Positions 21,531-35,464 of a stretch of 64,000 nucleotides of DNA are shown here, in pieces; position 1 is the stretch's first letter; every line of letters begins with the position of its first letter. The notes beneath the pieces are model-generated. The model did no database searches, was not told where the DNA came from, and was given only the letters and a program-made list of their open reading frames with translations. The stretch comes from Albizia julibrissin (Eukaryota > Streptophyta > Magnoliopsida > Fabales > Fabaceae), in contig CM073484.1 in assembly GCA_037074505.1 (NCBI GenBank), positions 24,730,501-24,794,500 of the forward strand, read 5' to 3'. The translations under genes and the position numbers were made by a program.

Positions 21531-24500
21531 AAAAAGCAATCATATCATTTTTTAAAAGTGACGAGAATTCAAAATTGAAATTTCAGAATTTTGTTTAACA
21601 TTTTTTAAAAGGACACAACTAACGTCAATTTAAAATTTCTATAATAAAAAAGAAAAGATAAAACTGCTATTTTGACTAATTTTTCATTAATCTGATAGTA
21701 AAACAATATTGTCAATACTCAGAATTTTTCAAGAAATATATATCAAACTAGACCAATTTTTATTGGTGTTGCTAAATAATTTGAGGTTTTTAATCTTCAA
21801 CGTAAAGAAAAATCTCTTCTAATTAAAACTGAAGGTGAGAACAGATAATTTATTAATTACTCTACAAAATGTTTTCGAAAATCAATACTGAAAGAAAAGT
21901 CTGTATGGTTCTAACAGAAATATTAAATATTTAATTATAAATAATAGCAACCAGATAAACATAATAAAAAAAATAAATAATTTTGTATTAACTATATAAA
22001 AGTAATATACTCATACAAACTATAATCTATTTGGGTTTAATAATGATTATCCTTTATTTAAAGGTAATTAACAACTAACTATATCTCTAAAGATCTAGAA
22101 AAGATTTTCCTTTTTAGAAAGAGATTTATGTTAATCTCTCTCTTTTAATATAGTGTAGATCTCACCATTCTACACACAAAACACATTAATTATATAATTT
22201 TTTATATAGGTTAGAGTCTCAACCAATTAAATACTTATTTAATTTCACTTTAATAACTCACGTTGAACCAAAAGAACGTAAATATAAAAAATAGTGTCGC
22301 TGAACATAAACACATGTACAGAAACACAATTTAATTTATCATTTTTTTTCTATCTAAAATATGAAATCAAATTATTGAAAAAGTTGAAGTGCGTTTGGGG
22401 ACATGATAATGATAAATAATATTCCCATTGCCTGATTTCCAGCGGGGTGTCCTTGGACCATATCTAAAAGTGTTAAAAATATATATATATATCTTACTTT
22501 GATTTGATGACATTTTAAATTGCTTATTTTACATTATTTGATTCCTATTTTGCTTTAACTTATCTTATTTTCATGAGCAATATTCGGGAACATGTTGTCC
22601 CTACCACTTCCTTTCCAGCTGGGTGTCTTTGGACTATTCCTAAGTTCAAATAAGTTAAAATAAAGCAAGAACCTTATTATGTGTAATTTTCTGAAGCTAA
22701 AATTATTTAAAATTTCATAATTATTATTTCTCTTTAATTTATCTGAAAAATTAGTTATCTCAAAAGGGACACCAAAGCGCGTGAGCGAGAGGAGAGAATT
22801 CGCTAATAATTTACAAATCAAATTTAATGATTTATGTTTGAAATCAAACTTTCATGTGAAGTTGAGTTGTGTTATTTATAAACCAAATATATAAGATTTG
22901 TACAAAAGTAATTTTTTTATGATTTTTATTTAATTTATTTAGTTTCATTGTTAAATGGATTTTATCAACATCGACAAGACACGATTATTGACAAGCATGA
23001 GGCCTTTGAGCCTCCTTATCTGGATTCGATCTTGAACACCCTCTAAGGTACTAGCTAAAGAAAAAAAAAACATGACACGATTATTGACGAAAACACAAAA
23101 TTGTAACTAAAATGAAGTAGAAAAACTAAATATGATTAAGATATGAAAACTTAACTTTAATTAAGAAAATCATTTTCCGAAAAATCTTTTGAGTTTAATT
23201 ATTATGTTATAAATCTCTTAACTACTTTCAATCAACATTTCTATAAAGTATATCTTTGTACTTTGCAATCTTTTAATTGCAGATATTGATTTGATTCTTT
23301 TGCCTCATTCTTTTAATCAACTACCATGTTTTTTTTTTCCTCAACCAATCAACTACTATTTAATCTTTACAATCTTCTCTAAATTTTATAATCATCAAAA
23401 CATGAGAATATGACATTTCTGTTCTTTTTTTATATAGGACAAACCTTGATGCAATATATTAGTACCAGAGAGACTTACTTCCCCCTTAATATATGCAGTC
23501 ATATACAAATGTAAAATCAAAGACATAATAAAATAAGTATAATTACCATTGAATGGTGCATTCTCCTTCACTTTTTGACTCTTTCAAATTTAAATTTAAT
23601 GCTTTTTGGTATATTTTCCTTTGATCCAGTGTGTATCTGGATTAGCAATAGGGATAATAATTTTTTGATGAAATTAATTTATAAAGAAGGTTTTATTAAA
23701 TTATGATTTATAAAATTGATTTATAACTATCGATTATTATTAGAAGATCCTTTGAATAGCTTAAAATTAAGCTAATAGTTCAAAACTTTAATTTAGCAAT
23801 AAGAGTGAATATGTTTGAATGTTTTTAACAAAACCAAGATTTTACCATATATAATTGATTATAATTTTTATTCAACTAGGTGCTAATTATAAGAGTCAAA
23901 ATCAAACTAATTTTCTTAACAAAAAAAATATTCAAGCACCCTTATACATATCAAAATCAAAATCAGTTATACAGATGTGTTTGGAATCACGTTTGGAAGC
24001 CCAAATATACACCCAACAGCTAAAAGCCAATTTTTGGCATTTTGTTGTGTTTGGATAATTTTTTTTTTCCTTTTTTCAATTGGACTTTTAAATAAAAAGC
24101 TACTTTAAGTCATAAATCAAAATTTCATGTTTATAGCTTTTCTGCTATGAAGAGAGAGAGAAGGGGGTGGAGTTTATATTATGAAGAGAGAATAAATTAA
24201 ATACCTTGTAAAGAAAAAAATACTGAATTCCACTTTCTTTTAATAAAATAATATTATGGTCTCTGTTATAAGTCCACTCATAGATAAAATTTGTAATCCT
24301 AATTATAAAAGTCTAGTGAAAGGTTAATAATGATTGTTTTCAATTTTATCCTTAAATATGAAAGTATCCAAAAAGAATAAATAATAAAATTTAAGAGAAA
24401 GCGGAAAAACTCCCCTATTAGAAATTTAATTGGCGTGAATAACCTAATAAGTTTATAGGCTAAAGTACACATTTAATCCTTTATGCTTACTTCAAGGTTC

Positions 24501-25190
24501 AATTTAATCCCTTAAGTTTGTAAAATATACTTTTAATCTCTCAACCCTAACACCATTAGTTTTATCTAATGAAAAATGCTGATTGGGAAATTAAAGTATG
24601 GGGAAAGAATACTAGGATGGAAAACTTTTAAAAATAGTCAAAAGTTTTATCATTTTTAGAAGTTTTTCTTTCTACCATTCATCCCCTTATTTTTCTCACT
24701 TTTCTCTCAATCCAAACAGAGCCTACAACTCTAAAAGCATGTGATTCTCATAATGCCATTACTCAAAGGCATATTGTATTAGTAATTTGTATTGTATCCA
24801 GCCATTCACGCCTCCATGCCTAGTTGTCACAGCAAGTCCTATTCTGACTAGCTATTCTAACAATATAGAATTAACAAAACCATTTTCAAGAATTAAAAAG
24901 AGGGGAAAGAATGTCTCTTTAAAGATGAAGAGAACAAATTCATTAATCTGCATTTTGAAAATCTTCTTTCAGTTTTTTGTACGATATATTGTCTAATACC
25001 TAAAGAGTGAGCATTGTTCCAAATGGCATGTGATCAAAAGATTACGAGTTTGAAACCTTAAAGCAACCTTTCAGCTTGTAGGGTAAGATTACGTACATGC
25101 GATCCTCCCCAAACTCCATCTGATGGGAATTTTGTGCACTAAGCTGCCCATATACTGTCTAATATCCAAGCTAATCTTAGATCATATAGA
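21531..25190. other. AT-rich intergenic DNA
   Basis: No gene is recognised. Near-direct repeats occur at about 22430-22470 and 22600-22640 (ccag followed by c/tgggtgtc and ttggac). Words such as tgtgtttggaatcacgtttgg near 23970 and ttgttgtgtttggataa near 24040 resemble MITE ends. A patch at 24455-24610 (taaagtacacatttaatcc) resembles common plant short repeats. All open frames here are short and without domains. Confidence 0.5.
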
Positions 25191-25199
25191 AGAATTGGT

Positions 25200-28100
25200 T
25201 CAACCTGAGGCAGTTTTCAAAAGTTCTTCCCACGTGGCTAATTTTTCCTTAGGTTTGTTTATTGTGCTTCCACGTCTCTTTTCTTCAGAGTCTATCTTCT
25301 CCCAACCAATGAAACTATTTCCACATTTCTATCATGTAGGAGCTGACGAAGACCCTCTCTGCCTTGTTCTGGCAAGGTTGACGACCGCGATACCAAAACT
25401 CCTTTATTGAGTTTTTCCGAACTGCTTGTAACCTGTCATGTTAATTGTCAGCCAAAATACATTACCAATCACACACATCCATCTTTCATATGAAAGAAAA
25501 GCAACTTGCTTGCAATCAACCAGTTTTAGTACTTATCACAATGATGAGCACCAACAGCTATTCATTGGGGGTGAAATTTGCATAGTTTAAATAAAAATTC
25601 AATGGTCTAAATTTAAGATTTTGAACTAATAATTTCTAAATTTAAAAAAAATCATTTTTTGATCAAATGACGGTGAATAATTTGTCTTTATTTTAGATTC
25701 TGTACATATTAGAATAATTTTTTTAAAAAAAGTGAAAGTAAAAAACCAAAATCAATATAAACCATCCAAATTAGATTCGAACAGCTTGCAACAGAGAAAA
25801 GCTCTTAGTGCTCATCAATAAACACTAAAACTAGTTCCCTCATGGACCTAGCAGCTCATTTTACAATATAACTTGGCCTACTTGTTTCATATAATTATAT
25901 TTCCAGTCCATTTAACATCAGGTAAATGAAAAATAGGTAAGACTCTAACTACTTAGAATCCCATTCAGCCACAGTATTTCAGACTCAAATCTTTAACACT
26001 TCTCAAGCAAAATTGTCATGTTTAGCTGTTTGTGAACACCCTAGGAACTAATCAGCTATAGTTTGGCAGGTTTTGCTATCATCTATATTGCTGACAAGTC
26101 ACTAGCTTCCTAAGAACAGCATGATTATAGAAAGCAAGCTTACAGTTTCTTCAGCACAATAAAGGTTCGTGGCAATAATTCCAGTTGGTCCTCTCTTAAG
26201 CCAACCACAAACATACAAGCCCTCCTCAAGTAATGTCGGATTCCCTGAATCATCACTCAGCACTCGACCTTTATTATTTGGAACTGTACCTGAAAATTAG
26301 CAACCACATATTGAAGAGAGAAAGGAGAATAAAAATACCAAGAATATGAAAATAAAAAGGGACTTGGAATTCAGAACTTCATCATTGATCCGCATAACTC
26401 CTCTCAAGTCAGATTATAAGTTCATATGTTAGCTAGTTAACATTCTAACTAATCCAACCCTCATAACAATAACTACTAATAACTATAACGACCTGTCATC
26501 TACTTCCTTAATACTCATAACACATAAAAGAGACAAGAGCAAATGCCTAGGGGAAAAGGAAGGGACTAGAGAATACACATGCTTGATGACAGTATAAATA
26601 ACACTAACCCCTCAAAATCTATATTAATACTGACTCCAAAAGACACTTGCAACATTTGCCCTTGGGTTCCCTAAAGGCTACAAGTAATGCTTTTCATAAT
26701 TTCCTAAAAAATCTAAACATATACAAGTGCATATATTTTCTTGAAGTGCCTGAAAACACCAAAGAAAAGATTAACAGTAATTCTCAGCACAAGAAAAGAT
26801 TATTGTAGACTTATGCTCATTAGCGTTTAACAAATGTCCAAATCTTCAAAAATATTTTATATTTAACAAGATTTAGAAACTAAAGGAACATATAAACCCC
26901 CCATTTGTTTAACAAGACCATTTTTTACTGCTAAAAGAAACTATGTTAAATTATATTTACTAATCATACAATATTACATTGATGCAGCACTTATGATGTT
27001 AAGTTTACAAATAACAAGTTACAACATAAATATGAACAATATAAAAAATACCTTGTAGAGCTGTCTTTTCAAAGTGCACACTTGAAACATAGCCAATTCT
27101 ATCTTTTGACTCCTGAAAGCGATCTGGCTTACGAAAAAATTACAAAATGGAGTTCACGTTGATTCAGACCAGCATGTGCAGGCTTTGAAGTAGCTTCCTT
27201 AGATAGCAATTCATAAACTCTTCTCTGTATACAGCTACACTTTAATTCTTCCTTTTCAGAGAGACAGCATCAGGCACAGATAGCACCAATGAAAGAAATT
27301 CAGGTAGAAAATAACAAGGATAGTAGTTTTCAAAAGGAAAAACAAACAAGGAAGTACATTTAAAGAAAATTACCACCAATTAGAAAGGAGAAACTATTTA
27401 TAGAATTAACCATATTTGCAAATATTGAAGAGATGTAACATCATAGGATTCTTAAAAATATAAATAATGATAGTGATAGTGATAAATGTGTGTGTGTGTG
27501 TGTGTGTGAGTAGTTATAGCTTGTACATATATCAAATATAGTGATGCCACCGTCATAAATTAGGAAATTGGAAGCATCCTATACCTCATCTGCTGGAGTT
27601 AGAAGTAGATCAGTTTCCTGAATTTTAATATAAAGATTATGAATATCTGTAAAAGGATGCCAAACCTTCCATAAGTTTCATGGATGCAAGAGACTGAAAT
27701 GGTATACAACCTATAGTTCATGACCTACAAAGTACAGTTGCTTCAAGAGTGTACCCATATTACTAGAGTGTGATGCCAGTGTACATACAATTTTGGTGTT
27801 CTTAAAGGATGTTTAGTTTCACTTGGTTTTAATGGATTCCAATGTGAAACAAAACATGTATTTAGGCGCTTCAAAGTATCATCTATTATTTTCTCTCCCC
27901 TTTATTAAGTTTAGTTTGGATACACCTTGGAGAAATTGTTTGTGTCACTACAAAATTAAATGTTACCTTTTAGAAAGTTATTCAAGCTTTAAGATTCGTA
28001 TTCAAAAACTGAAATAGGATTCCTTGCAGTACTACATGCATTCTGCACACATGCATATGTGTGTGCGAGCATTTGAGAGTGAGTGAGTATGTGTGCACGC

Positions 28101-30477
28101 ACGTGTCTGTGAGAGAGAGAGCAGCAAGACCTAGCATAATAAATATGGATCCTGTTTTGAGAAAAATGGGATAACTAGTATGATTGAACATATAAATCAT
28201 AGGGTCATTATCTTTCTTTTTTTCCGGTAAGTATATATCCATACATAAACACTTTAACAAAATGACCATATCGCATCCACATGCAACATAGTTCATGACT
28301 AATTAAACTAATTCTAAGCTATAACAGAAAAGCATTAGCAATCATTTGGCAGGACCAAGAAACATGATCAAGATTTCCATTTTCAGTTCAAACTCAAATC
28401 TTTAAGGTCTGGAATGTTTCAAAATCAAAACCAATGAGTTATGATTAATAAAAACCAGATGAAAAACAAGAGGCAGCGACATTGGAAAGGAAACTAGTAG
28501 TGAGTGAGCCAGCAGAAATCAAATGGGAATTGGAGGCTTGATTGATAAGGTTATCACTAAACAGCAGATCAGTTAAGGAGCAGTAGCTTGCAAAGGAAAT
28601 TTTTTTTAAGTCTGATTAATAATAGCATTATGGGGTAAATGACAAACCAATCAGTAAATTATTCCCCCTATGTAAAGAGTTCCGCAGAAGGACAAACATG
28701 TATAAGAACATGAGAAGTTCATAATTGGCATGTAAAAGAAGATGTTGAATTTACCAAGAACTTCACGTAGTTCTTTAGCAGTACAAGCTGCTTGGGCAGG
28801 ACCTCGCCTTCCAACCAAATAGACCTTCCTGCAATGATACTCATACTACATACATACATCCACACTATAGAAACAAGATTATCAGGCAGCTTCAGATTAT
28901 GTGATGACAAACCTGATAGAGCGCTCCTCTAGAGCAGCCAAAGCATGACTAGAAATATCAGTCGTTGCCAACTCAGTTGTAGGCCATAAAAGGATACGTG
29001 CAACATCAAGAGCAACATTTCCCTGAAATTAAATGAGATCATTTACCTAGAAAGCCTCAACAACCCTTAAGGTGAGACTACATAATGGAGAATGGGAAAA
29101 GGATATTACAAGAGATTTAGTAATTAATTTATGTATCAAAAAACCAGTAATTAATTTTAAATTCTAAATTAGGGCATATATTTTCATTTTGTCAATCATC
29201 TTTTTATTTTTGAATTAATTTATCTTATCAGAGTTACCTGACCAAGAATTACAGCTGTATCCGTGCTTTTCAAGTATGGGTCAAGATTTCATGCATCTGG
29301 GTGCCCATTATACCACCAAACAAATTCTCTGGCAGAGTGTATCCCCTTCAAATTCTGAGTACAAAATAGCCAAGAATAAGGATTAAGGAATATGTTAAAA
29401 GTAAATCAAGAGTAAATAGCTAACACATTACTATGACTTGACAAATAGGCATCAAGCCATCACTTATACCTAAAAGATAATCTTAGTGACAACAAGCCTT
29501 ATCCTACTAGGTGGGGTTAGTTAAATGGATTTCATGGCGCCATTGCGCTATATCAACAACCAAAACTCTAGATTGATTGTTAATAAAAAGATTTCGCTCA
29601 ATAACTTCCTAGAAGAGAATCCCAGCGAAACAACAAAAATTCCACCAGAGCATTACTATACAAGGAAAAACAAATAAACAGTTGAAGCATACCTCTCCAG
29701 AAATTCCAAGGCTTCTATCACTTTCAGCACCATATGCGAGCACAACCTGTCAAAATGCATAAAATGAGGACTGATAATAAGAAGGTACAGCCAATAAGAA
29801 AGTACCCAAAAACAATTTTCATCATACATAGAACTAGAATCTCACCACATGATACAGCTCACGTAATTCAGATAGAGAAACTCTAGATCCAAGAGCTAAA
29901 TTTCCAAATAATGAGTATCTTTCATGCTGTGCTACCCTTGAAAACTGGTTGATGACAATCTGTTGCTAGTTTTCTGGTAAACTGGGCTCAATTAAGAGAG
30001 TTCTTTACAGCAAAGGAAAGGATTACTAGGAATAAAAGTAGGGGAAATCAAGCATTTCATTTATTTCCCATGAATTTTAGGGGTATCCGAAGAACTACAA
30101 TTTCTCCCCTTTCCCTTATATGGGCATATGCAGCCTCAAGCTACTTATGGAGAATCAGTAACTCAACATCAATCATATGAACACCTGAAAGACTGTCAGG
30201 CACACTGACACTAGTGAACTAAGTTTCCATTTTCAAAGGAATGATGCAGATATTGACCTTTGTTTCTGGGTGATCAGGTGCAAAACCAGAGCGGACTAAC
30301 AAATTTAAGAAAATTAACATGTTGATACTTGACAAAGCATGTGCATAGATAAGAGCTTACCTTCTCAGCAGTGTAGAAACCAGCAGGACCACTTCCAACA
30401 ACACAAACAAGCAAAGGGTTAGGAGAAAGAGTAGCGAAGCTTCTGGAAAGCCATGTTCTTGCTTGGAAGATTGCCAT
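25200..30477 (-). pseudogene. MFDR: Mitochondrial adrenodoxin/ferredoxin reductase (MFDR-like), disabled multi-exon copy
   Basis: Intact relatives are FAD enzymes that pass electrons from NADPH to mitochondrial ferredoxin. Recognisable exons on the minus strand are 30477-30361 (a likely targeting region, then CVVGSGPAGFYTAEK with the FAD-binding GxGxxG), about 30298-30258 (VRSGFAPDHPETK), 29959-29846, 29746-29693 (VVLAYGAESDRSLG), 29354-29238, 29022-28913 (GNVALDVARILL), 28828-28755 (KVYLVGRRGPAQAACTAKEL), 27646-27585, 27251-27052, 26289-26144 (GLYVCGWLKRGPTGIIATN) and 25432-25200 (EKLATWEELLK). Most splice sites are intact and phases agree. The lesions are: the segment between TAEK and LVRSG is missing; TGA at 29289-29291 after NGHPDA; a one-base insertion in an A run at 27134-27139; and a frame loss near 25315. 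Kept introns mean a duplicated copy rather than a processed one. Sequencing error cannot be excluded for single sites, but four lesions argue against function. Confidence 0.87.
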
Positions 30478-31700
30478 TTTCTCAACATAATGCCTGAAAT
30501 AAAGATATAAAAGATGATTCAATAAAACGAGAGAACTAATCAAAACATATCAAGAGTCTCAATTTCTTCCTTTGTGTTGAAAGGGTTTCAAGCTTCAATT
30601 TCTGCTTTGACCACTCAAACTTGAAGAGACATCTCAGGGATGAGACGCTCCGCTTGCATCTACTGAAGTCCAATCAACCATTGGTGACTTAACTAACCAG
30701 ATCACCCCACATATCAAACAAATCCCATGCACTGGATAATCTCATTATAAATACTAACAACAATTCAAATATTTTTATTATAATATTAAAAATTAAATTT
30801 TACTCCTACAAGATTGTGTAAATGTGATTGTTTATTACAAGATTTATTTGTTATATGTGTACATGCCTCTATTTTGCCTATTATCTTATTGATCGATGTT
30901 GTAATGATGAAGCATAATACAAGGCCGAAACATTATATAAGTATATAAGGCTGTCGTTCCGATATCATTGCCAACCTCAAACCTTGTACGGAAATACATA
31001 TCCATGGATCAGAACAAATGTGTTTGGCAAATGTCATAAACAGAATATTGTAATGGAATTTATTCAAAACTGTGCCTCAATCCCTTTCATTCTGCTTAGC
31101 TTGCTGGCACTAGCGTTCGAACTTGGAACCTCGAGGTAATGCTTTTTGCAGCTCGCCTTGAAGCCCAAATATGCTGGTTAATCCCTTTCATTCTCAAATT
31201 GTTTGCAAGACAATATCCACAAATGAGATTAAAAAAAACCTTGCAAAAATCATTTTTCCAAGTAATCCAAATGCTTTGCAACAAAACATCCACAACTCAG
31301 ATTCATACCATTGCTTTGGTTTTTTTAAAAAAAAAAGATTCATAGCATTGCATAAATGATATTTATTTTGCTCACACAAAATTTAAAAAGAAGAAAAGGG
31401 CACGGCGGTGAAACCTGAAGGAGCTGGTGCCCCGGGCGACGGCAGGCTCAAGAGACGAGTCTGGTAGCGAGTTCAGTGAAGCTGCGACTGCAATCCCCGG
31501 AAAGAAAAGAGAGTGAGGTGTTTTTCCGTTACAACCGAAACGAGGACAAGACCAGTGAGAACGAATGATTCCTTTAACCCTTTGTCGAACTCAAGAGAAT
31601 GAATGCGAGAGAGTTAAACAAACAAAGACGATGAAGATGAGTACAAGAGATGAAGAGTGGGAGTCCGAGGGGCAAGAGAAGTTGCGAGCTTCTGAGAATG
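30478..31700 (-). other. 5'-UTR exon and intron of the MFDR-like copy
   Basis: On the minus strand an acceptor (ctttatttcag/GCATTATG) lies at 30493, sixteen bases before the ATG. A donor (CCTTCAG/GTTTCACC) lies at 31415/31414 at the end of a relatively GC-rich block (31415 to about 31700). This block is a likely untranslated first exon and promoter-proximal region; its start is not defined. The intron is about 920 bp. Confidence 0.5.
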
Positions 31701-31789
31701 AAGAATGGTGGTGGGATTTGGAGCAAAATGAATAAACATAGTTAATGTTTCCGAAATACTTTCTGGATTAGACGTAATTTTTACCCTAA

Positions 31790-32085
31790 AAGCATTTACT
31801 TTGAATCAATTTTATTGTGAAAATTTTTTAAGGCCAATTTCACGGTTAAGTATCCAATTAAATTTGATTATTAGTTAATCAGATTCTTAAGTTAAAATTT
31901 TTCAAGCAAATTTGTATTTTAACAAAATGATATGGACGATAAAATTGTTCTAGAAATTTTAACTTAGGAGTAAATTTATCCTTTAATTTAGTCAATTAAC
32001 AATTAAATTTAATTGGGATAACAGTCAAAGCAAAATTACTCTAAATTTAAGATTTTTAGGGCAAAATTAGCCCTCAGTAAGTACT
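31790..32085. mobile_element. Foldback MITE-like element, copy 2
   Basis: The left arm (aattaaatttgattattag) and the right arm (caattaacaattaaattt), with the inverted words around them, pair imperfectly. The central word taggagtaaattt is shared with copy 1 at 1040-1365 (there taggagtaaatttgttc). It lies just upstream of the MFDR-like promoter region. Confidence 0.45.
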
Positions 32086-33044
32086 TATTGCGTAAAAATG
32101 ACATTTGACCTTATTTTCTTTACCTTCTCTACTAAAAAATTGATGTGCAAAAAACATATAAAAATTATTTTACAAATTTATTTTGGCCCTTATAATTTCT
32201 ACCCTCATTGAGCACCTATCCAATATAGAAAATATTTAATTTTTTAAAAACAAATTGACTTTAACTTTCTAATTTTTTATAGGGAAAATGACAGTCAAAC
32301 GCCTTTTGAACTTTAAAAACCCCCCAAAATGTCACATAAATAAAGGTCTGGGTTTTAAATATTTGGGATAAATGATTAAATTACCACTTCTCTTCAATCA
32401 TCTTCCTCCTCCAAATTTTTCTCTCTCTTTGGTCTCGTCACCATCATGTTTTCAATTGAACTAGTCGACAATTTCATCTCCTAATTGCAGCAAGTCAAGT
32501 CCTAAATCGCCTAGTTATGCGAATCTCTTGGCTTAACTTTGTTCTAAGTCTGGTTGTGTGAATCTAGCAGAAGAAAATAAAATAGAGTATGAATCAACCA
32601 TTTTCTTTTTCTCTGGCGTAAATTAGCTTCTACATACTATAAAGAAAACCCTCTTTTCTGCTCTTTGCATATCATTATGAGAGCTAATTGAATGCAGAAT
32701 CCATTTTTGAAGAAAACAATCAAAAGTTGAACAAAGGAAGCCTCAGTCTTAAAGAATAGATGAATTAAATGTCAAAAAAAAAATCCTAATCTATAGTCTA
32801 TTCTTTCTAACATTAAGGTTGGTCTTCTCACAATTCTAGATAACTAATTCTTCATGTTTTCAAAAGTTCCAAATATTTATTTTATGTGTATTGTAATTGC
32901 TGTCATACATAATTTGATTTTTTGTAAATGCCCATATTATACTTGGTATTATCATTACTAGTTTTGTTAATGGTAAAAATTTATTGTAAGTAATTTATAT
33001 GGGAAGGATATGTTCTCTGGAGTGGATGACTTATATGTATTATG
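32086..33044. other. Intergenic, no gene seen
   Basis: This is AT-rich DNA with a CT-rich patch near 32395-32440. No domain-bearing frame and no clear repeat boundary was found before the solo LTR. Confidence 0.5.
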
Positions 33045-33049
33045 TGTAC

Positions 33050-35172
33050 TGTCAAACCCCTTAACACTTTGATATTTGCAGAGTAATAAATGCATAGTTC
33101 AGAGGGCACACAGAAATAACGAAAATATACTGATAATAAGTGCTTGTTTATATTACAGACAATTCCCATAGGGTTTTAAAAATATAAACAAAATCCAAAG
33201 AAATAAATATTACAACTAAAGATAACCAACTGTACTCCGTTAGAACCGGACCTTCAATCACCGGTAATTATTGTTTTGCCCTTAGAGCTGCTACCTTCTG
33301 CTGGAATATTTTTAAATATTGAAAAAGGGTAAGATTCGAATGAATCTCAGTAGTAACATACAATCCGACATATAAAATGTGAAAATAGCGATATGCAATG
33401 CACCATGTTATGTAAGATGAAAATGTTGTGTGTACATTGTCCGAGGCCAAACGACTGTTTGTAACCCCAGCTTAACTCTGCGCCTCCGTTAGGTCCCAGA
33501 CCACAACTAAGCTAACATGCGTATCCCAGACACTGTGCTCATAATACAGAAAATGGAATACACAACATATAAATACTCACATAGTGTATGAAAGAAAGAG
33601 TTACTACCTGAGTCCTTTTTCAGTCCGATTCTTATCCAAAACTTTTAATCCGGCTCGGGCTATTACCCATTCCTATAAATTAAAGTTAACAAGTAATTGA
33701 TTATTACTTGCATTACTACTACCTTTAATCATATTATGTTGGTTATCTCAGTTTCAATGTTTTTTTTCATAGTATAATTCTACACAATATAATTTTTACT
33801 ATTTTTCAGAAAATTGGCAGATTTTTCAATCAACATTGAAAAATCATAATTAATTCTATAAAATTCTAAATTGACTGGTTCTAAAGCCTATGTAAATATA
33901 TTTAAATATATTTTCATAGAAAAATACTTATATCTGACCAATGATAACACACTTTTCCCAGAAATTCACAAAACATCCCCTATTCCAGATTTCCTTCCAG
34001 AAATAGACTCAACTTTGGAAATTCATATCTCCTAATGTACAAGCCCAAAAATTATAATCCACCTATCAAATTAACGCTCTTACTGTATACTATAAATATG
34101 AAAAGTTTCATAATTTTTGGTAAAATATTGATTTTTCGAAATTTTACCACAATCAATCTGTCTTCCAGAAACATAATCTGGTAGTACTTAAATTCAAAAA
34201 TTCATAACTAAATCCAAAAATTTCCAAATAGAGTGGTTCAAAATTCTTTGTGAACCTATTTAAGTATAGTTTAAGGGACAAATACGTACTATTAGAAATT
34301 ACATGCCCAAAATTCCAGAATTCACAATTAACACAACTATGCCAGAATTTGTTCCAGATTCAGTGCCTAAATTTCACAAATTCATTTCTTACAATATACT
34401 AATACAAATGGTACATATTATATATAAAATTAAAGCTCCATATGTCTAAATTATTTCTGTAACGTTTCATAATTTTTGGACCAGTTTTGACTAACGAAAT
34501 GAATTTTATAACCAAACTGATTCCAGAAAACTAACAGAACAACATCTCCTCTTAATATCTAAAAATTTCCTGATTTATTCATAATCATCCAAAAATTACA
34601 ACCACATGTATTCTCTCATAAATTTTCATGTAGAATCTATTGGTGACATCAAATTTACCAAATTCTTACTCCTTATATATCTACACCTTATTCTAACCAT
34701 AAATAATAGCAACTTATTTTCAAAATCACTCAACTTTCAACAACTATAAATCCTCAAAAACAACCTAAACCAACTGAATAACAATAGAAAAAGATATAGA
34801 AGACTTACCTAAATAATATTCAAGGCTTGCCTATGGTGATTGACTTCTCCTTCTTCCACTTCTCCGGCAACTATTTTCACGTCTCTCTCTCTTTCTCTAT
34901 ATTTTCTACTTCTCTCCTCTTCTATGTGACTTGACTGATTGGAATGAAAAATGATAAGTGTGTGTGTTGCCTTGTATTTATAGTGGGAGGGTGTGTGTTT
35001 GTTTATTAAATAAATGTGTGTGTGTGCCATGTGGTGTTTATTTTAATGGTTGTGTGTGTAGTGTGGGAAGTGTGTGCCATGAGTGATGTGTGAAGAGGAT
35101 GTGAAGCTAGTGTGGCATGTGAAGCATGGGTGGCATGTGAAGCATGGAAAGTGTGGGTGTGTTTTTAATATA

Positions 35173-35242
<70 letters not shown>

Positions 35243-35464
35243 TATTAATTATACACACTAAGCCTTGATTTTGTCTAATTTAAGATTTCCTTAGATTTTA
35301 TAGATTCTATAATTTAGCTTATTATCTAACTCTCATAAATTAATCCTTGGCCTTAAAATAATTTCTTAAAAATTTCCAAGCCAATTTATGACTATTAATT
35401 GTTGTTCTTCGATTTTTCAGGAAAATAGGCATTTAATTCGCAAAATAAATTTTGGGATGTTACA
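33050..35464 (-). mobile_element. Solo LTR of the resident gypsy family (TSD TGTAC)
   Basis: It starts TGTCAAACCCC and ends TGTTACA like the LTRs of the complete element, with scattered substitutions, and is 2415 bp. TGTAC flanks both sides (33045-33049 and 35465-35469), so this is a genuine solo LTR left by LTR-LTR recombination and not a broken copy. It contains an (AT)n tract at about 35177-35240 and, before its right end, roughly 130 bp that the intact element lacks. Confidence 0.95.
35177..35240. repeat. (AT)n microsatellite inside the solo LTR
   Basis: About 64 bases of almost uninterrupted AT/TA alternation replace a short tatatttatatagg stretch of the intact element. It produces the meaningless Tyr-Ile frame at 35043-35258. 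Confidence 0.9.

Noticed and set aside
29238..29354. Reading the MFDR-like copy as a functional gene with a slightly different intron
   Set aside because: The exon's splice sites and length match the frame exactly, and the TGA lies in its middle; two further frame losses lie elsewhere.
35043..35258. Minus-strand frame of 71 residues made of Tyr-Ile repeats
   Set aside because: It is a translation of an (AT)n microsatellite in a solo LTR.
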